Shown here one piece after another: positions 18,031 to 26,666 of a stretch of 64,000 nucleotides of DNA (its first letter is position 1; each line of letters opens with the position of its first letter). The notes beneath the pieces are model-generated. The model ran no database searches. It saw nothing but the letters and a program-made list of their open reading frames with translations, and was not told the origin of the DNA. Made by a program: the position numbers and the translations under genes. Source of the DNA: Thiomicrorhabdus sp965602805 (GTDB lineage Bacteria; Pseudomonadota; Gammaproteobacteria; Thiomicrospirales; Thiomicrospiraceae); the NCBI GenBank assembly GCA_965602805.1, contig CBFCZK010000004.1, positions 124,001 to 188,000 on the forward strand, in the 5' to 3' direction.

Positions 18031-18312
18031 ATGCGGTTTTTACGTGTAATGGCTCTATTAGAAGGTTTGTCATTATTGGCGCTATTATTTATAGCGATGC
18101 CCCTGAAATACCAGTTTGCTCTGCCTGAGGCAGTGAGTATTGTGGGTCGTTTGCATGGTGGATTGTTTATAGCGTTTAATGTCGTGCTGTTTTATAACGT
18201 CTTTAAAGGTCGGGTCAGTGAAGTTATGGGCTTTGTTGGTCTATTAGCCTCATTAGTGCCTTTCGGTACCTTTATCTATAAAGCCAAGGTTTTAAAGGTT
18301 AGTCAAACATAG
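18031..18312 (+). CDS. DUF3817 small integral membrane protein
   Basis: 93 residues with three predicted membrane segments. It matches the DUF3817 pattern: a LRVMALLEGLSLL start, LKYQFALPEAV, GRLHGGLFIAFN and a C-terminal VPFGTFI. Function unknown; the family lies near YdzA-type and electron-transfer membrane proteins in other bacteria. Start ATG 18031 follows AAAGGATTT. It is inserted between rpsT and murJ. Confidence 0.8.
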   Translation: MRFLRVMALLEGLSLLALLFIAMPLKYQFALPEAVSIVGRLHGGLFIAFNVVLFYNVFKGRVSEVMGFVGLLASLVPFGTFIYKAKVLKVSQT

Positions 18313-18425
18313 CCAAGTTTCGTTAAAAGGTGACAATCGTTACCAGGTTTCTATAGGTCTGGTACAATTTCAGCAGAATATTAATATCAGCAAGTCACGC
18401 TCATTAACCTTAACGAGAATCCCAT

Positions 18426-19955
18426 TTGAAACGCATTATTAAAGCAACGGCCACTGTCGGTGGAATGACCATGATTTCGCGTGTTTTGGGATTTGTACGC
18501 GACATGATTATTGCCCGCTATTTCGGTGCGACAGCGGGTGCGGATGCTTTTTTGGTGGCTTTTAAAATCCCCAATTTTTTCCGTCGACTGTTTGCTGAAG
18601 GGGCTTTTTCGCAAGCCTTTGTTCCGATACTTTCTGAAGTCAAAGAGAAGCAGGGCAAAGAAGCCGTTAAGCATTTGATCGATGCGTTGAGCTTTCGGCT
18701 CGGGGGTATTTTACTGTTAGTAACCGCCACGGGTGTATTCGGTTCTTCACTGTGGATGATGGTGTTTGCCCCAGGCTTTATGGATGATCCTGAGAAATTC
18801 AATCTTGCCGCCGATATGTTGGCGATTACCTTTCCTTATTTACTGCTGATTTCTTTGGTGGCGTTCTCTTCCGCCATTATGAACACTTACAACCAATTTG
18901 CAGTGCCCGCCTTTACGCCCGTATTTTTAAACTTAGTGCTCATCAGTTTTGCGGTTTGGGTATCACCTTTATTAGATGTGCCTGTTATGGCCTTGGCGTG
19001 GGGTGTATTAGCCGCCGGCGTGGTGCAACTGTTGTTTCATCTGCCTTATCTCTACCGTTTGGGCTTATTACCGCACCCGACTCGCAAATCTGATCCTGGT
19101 GTCGGTGAAGTTAAACGCTTGATAATTCCTGCCTTATTTGGCGTATCCGTTGCACAGATTAACTTGTTGGTCGATACCATTCTGGCGTCTTTTTTAGTGA
19201 CCGGTTCGGTCTCTTGGTTATATTATTCAGATCGCCTAATGGAGTTTCCATTAGGCGTGTTTGGCGTGGCTTTAGCAACCGTAGTGTTACCAGGCCTGTC
19301 TAAAAAAGCGGCCAATGAAAACTGGGACGGCTTTCAAAAGGACATTGATTCCGCATTACGCTTAGTTTTGATTATAGGGGTTCCCGCTACCTTGGGTTTA
19401 TTGTTATTAGCAGAACCTCTCATTATTACTTTGTTCTTTTATGGTGAATTTACCGCACTTGATGTCAGTATGTCGGGGGCGAGTCTGATGGCATATTCAT
19501 TTGGTCTGCTCGGTTTTATCTTGGTTAAGATTCTTGCGCCCGCATTTTATGCGCGTAAAGATATGAAAACCCCGGTTAAAGTCGCCATTATTGCGTTAAC
19601 CACCAATATGGTCATGAACCTGATTTTAATAGGGCCTTTCGCGCATGTCGGCCTGGCCGCGGCGACCAGTATCTCTGCCTTTATTAATGCCGGACTGTTG
19701 TATTGGTATCTGACAAAACAAGACGTTTTTAGCCCTTTGGCGGGCTGGACGAAGTTGATTGTTCAGGTCGTGATTGCGAATGTGATTTTGGTCGTGGCGA
19801 TTATATTGATTAACCCTGAGCTGGAACATTGGTTGAGTTTTAGCGGCTGGGAGCGTATGGCTTGGTTAATGGGATTGGTGTTGAGTGTGATTGCAGTGTA
19901 TTTCGCCACCTTAATGCTCGTCGGTTTAAATCCTAAACGTTTACTTAAAAACTAG
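18426..19955 (+). CDS. murJ: Lipid II flippase MurJ
   Basis: Inner-membrane flippase that moves the peptidoglycan precursor lipid II to the periplasm. Fourteen hydrophobic segments are apparent over 509 residues. Family motifs include SRVLGFVRDMIIARYFGA, the ADAFLVAFKIPNFFRRLFAEGAFS block, and YSDRLMEFPLGVFGVALATV. Start is TTG. It begins the classical murJ-ribF-ileS-lspA order. Confidence 0.95.
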   Translation: MKRIIKATATVGGMTMISRVLGFVRDMIIARYFGATAGADAFLVAFKIPNFFRRLFAEGAFSQAFVPILSEVKEKQGKEAVKHLIDALSFRLGGILLLVTATGVFGSSLWMMVFAPGFMDDPEKFNLAADMLAITFPYLLLISLVAFSSAIMNTYNQFAVPAFTPVFLNLVLISFAVWVSPLLDVPVMALAWGVLAAGVVQLLFHLPYLYRLGLLPHPTRKSDPGVGEVKRLIIPALFGVSVAQINLLVDTILASFLVTGSVSWLYYSDRLMEFPLGVFGVALATVVLPGLSKKAANENWDGFQKDIDSALRLVLIIGVPATLGLLLLAEPLIITLFFYGEFTALDVSMSGASLMAYSFGLLGFILVKILAPAFYARKDMKTPVKVAIIALTTNMVMNLILIGPFAHVGLAAATSISAFINAGLLYWYLTKQDVFSPLAGWTKLIVQVVIANVILVVAIILINPELEHWLSFSGWERMAWLMGLVLSVIAVYFATLMLVGLNPKRLLKN

Positions 19956-19977
19956 TGGTTACAGGCTTAAAAGAAAT

Positions 19978-20087
19978 TTCACCACGAAGACACGAAGGGA
20001 AAAGCCTGAAAAAGGTTTGACCAGGCCTGGTGGGTTTCAAAGGTCATAGTTTTGGTTATCTAAAATTTCGTGTCTTCGTGGTTCAAA
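19978..20087. repeat. CACGAAG-type palindromic repeat with central ACCAGGCCTGGT
   Basis: Left end TTCACCACGAAGACACGAAG, an exact ACCAGGCCTGGT at 20020, right end TTTCGTGTCTTCGTGGTTCA. Left and right ends are inverse complements. Confidence 0.85.
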
Positions 20088-20091
20088 AGAG

Positions 20092-20232
20092 ACTCACTAC
20101 GAAGTCACGAAGGGAAAAGCCTTAAAAGGGATATGACCAGGCCTGGTTGGATTGAAAATTCATTGTTTTGGTTATCTCAAAACCAGTGATTTCGTCTAAA
20201 AACTTCGTGTCTTCGCGCCTTCGTGGTTCAAA
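20092..20232. repeat. Second CACGAAG-type repeat, tandem to the first
   Basis: Left end CTACGAAGTCACGAAGG, ACCAGGCCTGGT at 20136, right end CTTCGTGTCTTCGCGCC then TTCGTGGTTC. Shares AAAAGCCTTAAAAGGATATG-like sequence before the palindrome with copies at 51411 and 51787. A decayed CCACGAAACAAAG follows at 20240. Confidence 0.85.
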
Positions 20233-20352
20233 AAAGCCACCGCCACGAAACAAAGCAGACACAAAGATGAAAATCTTTAAAAGATTATCAGCCTGTTAAG
20301 GCTTTGAATCGGCTATAATTTACGGCTTATTTTTTAGTTAGTAATGGTCTTA

Positions 20353-21291
20353 ATGCAGTTAATTCGTGGCTTACACAATCTCCAACAATTCAAGTCACAA
20401 CTTAATCAAGGCTGTGTCCTGACCATTGGTAACTTTGATGGCTTGCATTTAGGTCATCAGCAAGTCGTGCAAGCGGTTGCCAAACAGGCTGAAAATATGA
20501 ATCTACCCAGCGTAGTGATGATTTTTGAACCCTTGCCGATCGAGTACTTTGCACCTGAGAAAGCGCCGGTACGTTTAATGAATTTTCGTGAAAAAATTCA
20601 GGCGTTTCAGACGACCGAGATCGACTATGTTTTGTGCGTGCGTTTTAACGCGAGTTTCGCCGAGTTAACGGCTGAAGATTTTGTGCAGACTATCTTGCTT
20701 GATTCACTGCGTATTAAACATCTGGTGGTGGGAGATGATTTCCGTTTTGGCAAACAACGCCAAGGGGATTATCCTTATTTGCAAACATCAGGTGACTTGA
20801 ACGGTTTTAGCGTTACGGATATGCCGACTTTTGGGGTTGCCGGACAACGAGTGAGCAGTACGCGTGTCAGAGCCGCGCTCGGTTCGCACGATTTGCCCGA
20901 AGCCAAAGCTTTATTGGGCAAGGCGTTTAAGTTTAATGGTCGTGTTATTCATGGTCAAAAGTTAGGCCGTACCATTGGTTTTAGAACCTTAAATCTAAAT
21001 CCAAAACGTTTTCATATGCCCGTACAGGGTGTATTTGCTGTGACGGTGGATGGTATTGCGGATAAACCTTGGCCAGGTGTGGCTAATTTAGGTTTACGCC
21101 CAACGGTAGACGGAGTCAGACCTTCGATTGAAGTGCATCTGTTTAACTGGGACAAAGATCTTTACGGCAAACACGTAGACGTTACTTTGGAACACTTTAT
21201 TCGTCCAGAAATGAAATTTGATGGTATCGAGGCCTTGAAACAACAGATAGGCCTAGATGCTGAGTTAGCCAAACAGTTTTTTAAAATTTAA
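20353..21291 (+). CDS. ribF: Bifunctional riboflavin kinase / FAD synthetase
   Basis: Makes FMN and FAD from riboflavin. The N-terminal FAD synthetase domain (to about 185) has TIGNFDGLHLGHQ and VVGDDFRFGKQRQGD. The C-terminal riboflavin kinase domain has GRVIHGQKLGRTIGFRTLNL and the NLGLRPTVDG motif. An ATG at 20344 is also in frame; 20353 gives the standard MQLIRGLHNL start. About 312 residues. Supplies flavin that fccB and others need. Confidence 0.94.
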   Translation: MQLIRGLHNLQQFKSQLNQGCVLTIGNFDGLHLGHQQVVQAVAKQAENMNLPSVVMIFEPLPIEYFAPEKAPVRLMNFREKIQAFQTTEIDYVLCVRFNASFAELTAEDFVQTILLDSLRIKHLVVGDDFRFGKQRQGDYPYLQTSGDLNGFSVTDMPTFGVAGQRVSSTRVRAALGSHDLPEAKALLGKAFKFNGRVIHGQKLGRTIGFRTLNLNPKRFHMPVQGVFAVTVDGIADKPWPGVANLGLRPTVDGVRPSIEVHLFNWDKDLYGKHVDVTLEHFIRPEMKFDGIEALKQQIGLDAELAKQFFKI

Positions 21292-21370
21292 ATCGTGTAA
21301 TTTGAAACCTTTAGCCGATATTCGATTCGTACGAAGGTCTCAATTAGCACATCAACATAGTGAAAATCAC

Positions 21371-24199
21371 ATGACAGACTATAAACCAACATTAAACTTG
21401 CCTGAAACAGATTTCCCAATGCGTGGAGGTCTGCCAAACCGTGAGCCTGCTCAAGTTGCCAAGTGGCAATCAGAATCGTTATATAAAACGGTTCGTGAGC
21501 ACATGAAAGGCCGTCCAAAGTTTATTTTGCATGACGGTCCTCCGTATGCAAACGGCGATATTCATATTGGTCACGCAGTAAACAAAGTGCTAAAAGATAT
21601 GATTGTAAAATCAAAAGGTCTAAGCGGCTTTGATGCGCCTTTAGTGCCAGGTTGGGATTGTCATGGTCTGCCGATTGAGCTGAATGTTGAAAAGAAAAAA
21701 GGCAAGGTTGGCCAAAAGATTGGTGCGACTGAGTTCCGTGAAGAGTGCCGACTCTACGCTCAGAAACAAGTCGATGGCCAGATGGCGGATTTCCAGCGTT
21801 TAGGAATTTTGGCCGATTGGGAAAATCCATACCTAACCAAAGATTTTGCTTTTGAAGCCAATGAAATTCGTGCCTTATCTAAAATCGTCGCCAACGGTCA
21901 CTTGGTTAAGGGTACTAAACCAGTTTACTGGAGTGTCGGTGCACATACCGCGTTGGCAGAAGCCGAAGTTGAATATGAGAACAAGCGTTCTAAATCGATT
22001 GATGTGCGTTTTCACGTTATTGATGACGAAGCCTTTTTTGCGCGTTGTCACCATGTAGAAGACCATTTGGGTGAAGGCCCATTGTCTGTGGTTATTTGGA
22101 CAACTACACCTTGGACATTACCTGCTAACCAAGCGGTTTCTATCAATCCTGAACTAGAATATGCAGTCCTACAAGTAGAAGGCGAGCATGGTCCAGAGCG
22201 TCTGTTTATTGCAGAAACGATGGTCAAGGACGCTATGGATAAGTGGGGCTTTGATAAGTACCGCGTGATTGCCTATGGTCCAGGATCTCAGTTTGATTTA
22301 ATCCGTCTACAGCACCCATTCTACGATCGTATTGTGCCGTTAATTTTGGGTGATCACGTCACCACAGAAGCCGGTACCGGTTGTGTACATACTGCTCCGG
22401 GTCATGGTCAAGAAGATTTCGTGGTCGGTAAGAAGTACGATTTAGAAATCGATTGCCCAGTTGATGGTTCGGGTAACTTTGTCGCAGGAACACCTTTTTT
22501 TGAAGGTGAGAACGTGCTTAAAGTTGATGACCATGTCATTGAAGTATTGAAAGAACACAAAGCGCTGTTGCACATAGAAATCATCGAGCACAGTTACCCA
22601 CATTGCTGGCGTACTAAAACGCCATTGATTTTCCGTACCACACCTCAGTGGTTTATCAGTATGAGTGAAGGTGGATTGAGTGATCTTGCTTTAGCGGAAA
22701 TCAAGAAAGTTCAGTGGATTCCTGAATGGGGTCAAAACCGTATTGAAGGCATGATTGAAGGTCGTCCAGACTGGTGTATTTCACGTCAGCGTTTCTGGGG
22801 TGTACCAATCACTATTTTCGTGCATAAAGTCACGGGTGAAATGCATCCGCGTACTGTTGAATTGATGGAAGCAGTCGCTAAGTTGGTGGAAGTTAAATCG
22901 ATTGATGCTTGGTATGATTTAGACATGGCAGCGATGCTAGGGTCTGAAGCCGACGATTACGAGCAAGTCACGGATATCTTAGATGTTTGGTTCGATTCAG
23001 GTATTTCACACTACACGGTACTTAATCAGCGTGAAGAGTTATCTGCGCCAGCAGACCTGTATTTAGAAGGTTCTGATCAACATCGTGGTTGGTTCCAATC
23101 ATCACTGTTATCGTCATTAGCTTTAGACGGTAAAGCCCCTTATAAACAAGTGTTAACGCATGGTTTTACCGTGGATAAAGACGGTAAGAAAATGTCTAAA
23201 TCTAAAGGTAACGTCGTTGCACCACAGAAAATCTCGAATACATTAGGTGCCGATATTTTACGCCTATGGATTTCAGCGGCGGATTACCGTTATGAAATGA
23301 CGGTTTCTGATGAAATCATCAGTCGTACTGCGGATGCTTATCGCCGTATTCGTAACACTGCACGTTTCTTACTGGCGAATATTAATGGCTTTAACCCGGC
23401 TACCGATATGGTGGCTTATGATGATCTGTTACCGCTAGATAAGTGGGTGATTGGCCATACAGCGAAGCTACAAAAAGAGATAATCGAGTCTTACGACACT
23501 TATAATTTCCATAATATTTATCAAAATATCACGCACTTCTGTTCAGTCGAATTGGGCGCGTTCTATTTAGATGTTATTAAAGATCGCCAGTACACCTGTA
23601 AAACCGATGGTTTAGCACGTCGCTCTGCACAAACGGCTTTGTATCAAATTGTTGAAGCCATGACGCGTTGGATTGCGCCAATCTTGAGCTTTACCGCGGA
23701 AGAGTTGTGGGAAGTGATTCCGGGTGAACGTTCATCAACCGTGTTTGTTGCCACGTGGTATGAAGGCTTGACGGAGTTGGATGAATCAACTGCGCTAAAC
23801 TCTGACTACTGGAATGAAATGATTGCCGTGCGTTCTGCGGTCTCTAAACAGCTAGAGCAGCTACGTGCCGATAAAGTCATTAAAGGTTCATTAACCGCTG
23901 AAGTGACGCTGTATTGTGAAGACGCGTTATTCGCTAAACTTTCTCAACTAGAAGACGAATTACGTTTTGTATTGATTACCTCTGCGGCGACGTTGAAGCC
24001 TTTATCTGAAAAGTCTGATTCTGCTTTAGAATCAGAGATGCCAGGTCTATGGATTGAAGCGGGCGCGGCAGAAGCTCCGAAATGTGCTCGTTGTTGGCAT
24101 CATCGTGAAGATGTCGGCCAGACAGCTGCGCATCCAGAGTTATGTACACGTTGTGTTGAGAATATCGATGGAGATGGAGAAGTTAGACACTTCGCTTAA
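21371..24199 (+). CDS. ileS: Isoleucyl-tRNA synthetase
   Basis: Class I synthetase charging tRNA-Ile, 942 residues. HIGH motif in PPYANGDIHIGHAVNK, editing domain with WTTTPWTLPAN, KMSKS in GKKMSKSKGN, and a C-terminal zinc finger with four cysteines (CARCWHH and CTRCVEN). The frame is open upstream to a TTG at 21302, but the ATG at 21371 gives the canonical MTDYKPTLNLPET start. Follows ribF. Confidence 0.96.
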   Translation: MTDYKPTLNLPETDFPMRGGLPNREPAQVAKWQSESLYKTVREHMKGRPKFILHDGPPYANGDIHIGHAVNKVLKDMIVKSKGLSGFDAPLVPGWDCHGLPIELNVEKKKGKVGQKIGATEFREECRLYAQKQVDGQMADFQRLGILADWENPYLTKDFAFEANEIRALSKIVANGHLVKGTKPVYWSVGAHTALAEAEVEYENKRSKSIDVRFHVIDDEAFFARCHHVEDHLGEGPLSVVIWTTTPWTLPANQAVSINPELEYAVLQVEGEHGPERLFIAETMVKDAMDKWGFDKYRVIAYGPGSQFDLIRLQHPFYDRIVPLILGDHVTTEAGTGCVHTAPGHGQEDFVVGKKYDLEIDCPVDGSGNFVAGTPFFEGENVLKVDDHVIEVLKEHKALLHIEIIEHSYPHCWRTKTPLIFRTTPQWFISMSEGGLSDLALAEIKKVQWIPEWGQNRIEGMIEGRPDWCISRQRFWGVPITIFVHKVTGEMHPRTVELMEAVAKLVEVKSIDAWYDLDMAAMLGSEADDYEQVTDILDVWFDSGISHYTVLNQREELSAPADLYLEGSDQHRGWFQSSLLSSLALDGKAPYKQVLTHGFTVDKDGKKMSKSKGNVVAPQKISNTLGADILRLWISAADYRYEMTVSDEIISRTADAYRRIRNTARFLLANINGFNPATDMVAYDDLLPLDKWVIGHTAKLQKEIIESYDTYNFHNIYQNITHFCSVELGAFYLDVIKDRQYTCKTDGLARRSAQTALYQIVEAMTRWIAPILSFTAEELWEVIPGERSSTVFVATWYEGLTELDESTALNSDYWNEMIAVRSAVSKQLEQLRADKVIKGSLTAEVTLYCEDALFAKLSQLEDELRFVLITSAATLKPLSEKSDSALESEMPGLWIEAGAAEAPKCARCWHHREDVGQTAAHPELCTRCVENIDGDGEVRHFA

Positions 24200-24214
24200 T
24201 CGTTACATTTTGAG

Positions 24215-24245
24215 TTAACCACGAAGGCACGAAGACACGAAGGTT
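24215..24245. repeat. Left half of a CACGAAG repeat
   Basis: TTAACCACGAAGGCACGAAG then ACACGAAGG in the ileS-lspA spacer. No matching right half or central palindrome. Confidence 0.7.
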
Positions 24246-24308
24246 TAAGAGATTCTTAACATCGTCATTCGTGCTTTTTTGTATGTATCTTATTTAAATG
24301 GAAAGACT

Positions 24309-24830
24309 ATGTCAGAAAACAAAATAACTGCTACAGCACTTACCACGCTTTGGATAACGCTTTTTATCATTGTGTTCGATCAGCTCACCAAATTTTGGGC
24401 GGTTTCTAATTTAACCTTTGCAGAACCGATTGCGGTCATGCCGTATTTGAATTGGACGCTGGCCTATAACTATGGCGCGGCCTTTAGCTTTTTGGCTGAC
24501 ATGGGCGGTTGGCAACGTTGGTTTTTCGCTGGTTTAGCAACGGTCGTCAGTACCGTGTTAATCGTGTGGTTGGCGAAACTACCTAAACAGTTAAACACGG
24601 AAGTTTGGGGCATTAACCTAGTCTTAGGGGGCGCAATCGGGAATGTTATTGATCGTTTCCTAGAAGGCCGCGTTACCGACTTTATAGACTTCTATATAGG
24701 CACTTGGCACTATGCGACGTTTAATATTGCCGATATTGCGATTACCGTCGGTGCTGGCCTATTGATTTTGTCTGAACTGTGGTTAAAACCTAGACAAGCA
24801 AAGTTAGCGGAAAAGGCCGCGTCAAAGTAA
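24309..24830 (+). CDS. lspA: Prolipoprotein signal peptidase (signal peptidase II)
   Basis: Inner-membrane aspartyl protease that removes lipoprotein signal peptides, upstream of Lnt in the lipoprotein pathway (lnt is at 7.6 kb). Four membrane helices. Catalytic Asp residues lie in the conserved GNVIDRFLEGRVTDFID and FNIADIAITVG. The ATG at 24309 is preceded by GGAAAG; the open frame extends 10 codons further upstream. About 173 residues. Its stop codon is merged with an ACCAGGCCTGGT copy. Confidence 0.95.
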   Translation: MSENKITATALTTLWITLFIIVFDQLTKFWAVSNLTFAEPIAVMPYLNWTLAYNYGAAFSFLADMGGWQRWFFAGLATVVSTVLIVWLAKLPKQLNTEVWGINLVLGGAIGNVIDRFLEGRVTDFIDFYIGTWHYATFNIADIAITVGAGLLILSELWLKPRQAKLAEKAASK

Positions 24831-24913
24831 CCAGGCCTGGTGTTATAAACACTGAACCACGAAGACACGAAGTCATGAAGATAAAACCCTTAAAAGATTT
24901 GACCAGGCCTGGT
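24830..24913. repeat. ACCAGGCCTGGT at 24830 and 24902 with left-half CACGAAG repeat
   Basis: The first palindrome starts on the last base of the lspA stop codon. GAACCACGAAGACACGAAG follows at about 24854, and a second exact palindrome lies at 24902-24913. Confidence 0.85.
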
Positions 24914-24944
24914 TAATTTGCGATTGTAAGGGTGTTTGATTTTT

Positions 24945-25043
24945 GTCATTGCGAGGAACGAAGTGACGTGGCAATCCATGGCTTGCGGCGAAGAATTGTA
25001 TTTAGACGTGAACCCTGGATTGCTTCGCTTTGCTCGCAATGAC
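24945..25043. repeat. GTCATTGCGAG dispersed repeat, copy 1
   Basis: 99 bp with perfect 11-bp terminal inverted repeats GTCATTGCGAG and CTCGCAATGAC. Inside are GTGACGTGGCAATCC and GGATTGCTTCGCTTTG. An inverted copy lies at 51606-51705. No coding capacity. Confidence 0.85.
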
Positions 25044-25083
25044 GGTGGCTTTTGGTTTTACTAGGTCTGGTGTTATTAAAATT

Positions 25084-25224
25084 TAACCACGAAGACACGA
25101 AGTCACGAAGATAAAACCCTTTAAAAGATTTGACCAGGCCTGGTCGGATTTCAAAATCATAGTTTGGTTATATTAAACTAGGTAAATTCTCTTAAAAACT
25201 TCGTGTCTTCGTGCCTTCGTGGTA
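25084..25224. repeat. Complete CACGAAG repeat with central ACCAGGCCTGGT
   Basis: Left end TTAACCACGAAGACACGAAG, exact palindrome at 25133, right end ACTTCGTGTCTTCGTGCCTT followed by CGTGG. Ends about 35 bp before the next gene, so it may lie in that gene's leader. Confidence 0.85.
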
Positions 25225-25258
25225 AAAATGTTCTGCTCATCATATAGATAGGATTTTT

Positions 25259-25870
25259 ATGTCTACTTCCAAAATACTCGGCCTTATTGTTTTAGGTCTT
25301 GCCTATATGTTGCTGGTTCCAGGTGTTACCGAACCGGTTTTGCATATTACGACCACTTTAGATAAAGCGGAGCTTACCTTGCTCGGTAAGGAAGCGATAT
25401 TAACCAGTGGTAGCATCCCTAATTTCTTAATGCCTATAACGCTTGAGGTTTTAAATCAAATCGATGTCAGTGGCTCTGTGGTGATTCAAGATACGGCTAA
25501 GAGTATCTTAGGTACGGCACATGACTTGTGGCAGGATGGTAATTTGATAGTGGCTTTTTTAATTGGTTTTTTTGCCGTGTTTATACCGGCTTTAAAGCTT
25601 GGGTTATTGGGCTTTTCCTATCTTATGCAGAAGCTATCTTGGAGCGCTCAAGCGGCGAAATGGAGTGGCCTATTGAGCAAGTGGTCAATGGCGGATGTTT
25701 TTGTAATGGCTTTAATCATCTCTTTTTTAGCCATTAAAGCCAGTGCTAATACCTCTGGGTTATTGCAGACGGATATCCAACTGGAAAACGGGTTCTATTA
25801 CTTTTTAGGCTATTGTCTGCTCTCGATATTATCGAGTCAGTTGTTGGCTAATGGCTCTAAATCGAAATAA
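25259..25870 (+). CDS. Paraquat-inducible protein A-like membrane protein
   Basis: 203 residues, inner membrane, with an N-terminal helix (residues 6-23), two central helices and a C-terminal helix. The PqiA-family signature KWSMADVFVMAL is clear. PqiA normally has two such domains and zinc fingers; this protein has a single short domain without CxxC motifs, so it resembles the single-domain PqiA/YebS relatives. Lipid-transport or stress roles are known for full-length relatives; nothing nearby (no MCE/PqiB gene) supports that here. Confidence 0.8.
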   Translation: MSTSKILGLIVLGLAYMLLVPGVTEPVLHITTTLDKAELTLLGKEAILTSGSIPNFLMPITLEVLNQIDVSGSVVIQDTAKSILGTAHDLWQDGNLIVAFLIGFFAVFIPALKLGLLGFSYLMQKLSWSAQAAKWSGLLSKWSMADVFVMALIISFLAIKASANTSGLLQTDIQLENGFYYFLGYCLLSILSSQLLANGSKSK

Positions 25871-25908
25871 TAGTTCCCGCTTCTTTCACATACTCTAATT
25901 TACAAACA

Positions 25909-25948
25909 AAAAATCCCGAATGACCAGGCCTGGTCATTCGGGATTTTT
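25909..25948. terminator. Bidirectional terminator built around ACCAGGCCTGGT
   Basis: A perfect 40-bp palindrome: AAAAATCCCGAATG, the 12-mer centre at 25923-25934, then the inverse CATTCGGGATTTTT. It lies between two convergent genes and has T runs on both strands. Confidence 0.9.
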
Positions 25949-25978
25949 GTTTTTAGGCTGATTAGGAGTCAGCTTGCT

Positions 25979-26644
25979 TTAACCGCAACAACCTTTACTT
26001 GGGGGTGATAACCATTCGCTGACTTGAGCTTTAGTCGGAACAGTTCCACTATGAACCACTTTGCCGTTGATGACGACGCCAGGCGTGGCCATAACACCAA
26101 ATCCAGCAATCTCAGCGATGTCTTCCACTTTAGTCATACAGTATTTGACGTTCATTTCAGCTGCTGTTGTTTCAATCAATGTCATTGTTGTTGTGCAGTT
26201 CTGGCATCCTGTGCCTAAGACTTTAATATCTAAACAGTCTGCACCGTTTTCACAACAAGCCGAGTTGTCTGCACTTTCTGCTTTACTGTCACAGCATGAG
26301 GTAGTCTTTGCTTCTGCTGTTGAAGCAGCACCTGAACAACATCCTCCTGACGGTTTTTCTGCGCTGCTTTTAACATTGGTCCCAGCACTTTTATCAGTCT
26401 CAGGTGCACAACAAGTACCTGTGGTATCTGACACACAACACTGCCCACTGTTTTTATCTTTACCGAAGATGCCCGTTGCAGGACACCAGTCGGTAAAGGT
26501 CGATTGTAGCGCGTTTAATCCTGCAAAAATGGTCAGCCATAACCACGTTGGTTCGGTTAAATCGATTTGACCGCTAAAGTGGGCTAAAGCAGCTGGGACT
26601 AAAATCATCAGTGCGATTAAACGCATCATAATGTTGCCTTTCAT
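25979..26644 (-). CDS. Membrane-anchored, Cys-pair-rich thioredoxin-like protein (DUF2892-like + thioredoxin_3-like fusion)
   Basis: 221 residues in three parts. Residues 1-60 contain two hydrophobic helices ending in FTDWCPATGIFGK, typical of the DUF2892/YgaP membrane module. Residues 68-140 are a low-complexity linker with five vicinal cysteine pairs (QCCV, TCCA, GCCS, SCCD, ACCE). Residues 143-215 are a small thioredoxin fold of the redox-active disulfide protein type: KVLGTGCQNC active site and ATPGVVINGKVV. A sixth pair ends the protein (KGCCG). A strong AAGGAG site precedes the start. It is encoded just downstream of a COG0701 permease, a pairing seen in metalloid or metal resistance loci. 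I infer a metal/metalloid or thiol-redox role; the substrate is unknown. Confidence 0.75.
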   Translation of the reverse strand: MKGNIMMRLIALMILVPAALAHFSGQIDLTEPTWLWLTIFAGLNALQSTFTDWCPATGIFGKDKNSGQCCVSDTTGTCCAPETDKSAGTNVKSSAEKPSGGCCSGAASTAEAKTTSCCDSKAESADNSACCENGADCLDIKVLGTGCQNCTTTMTLIETTAAEMNVKYCMTKVEDIAEIAGFGVMATPGVVINGKVVHSGTVPTKAQVSEWLSPPSKGCCG

Positions 26645-26666
26645 GGTGTTCTCCTTGGTTAAAAAA

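Noticed and set aside
24945..25043. Insertion sequence
   Set aside because: The terminal inverted repeats suggest a mobile element, but at 99 bp there is no transposase; it is at most a non-autonomous repeat.
26061..26570. 169-codon forward frame opposite the Cys-rich gene
   Set aside because: Antisense shadow; the reverse strand shows recognisable thioredoxin and membrane domains and a strong ribosome-binding site.
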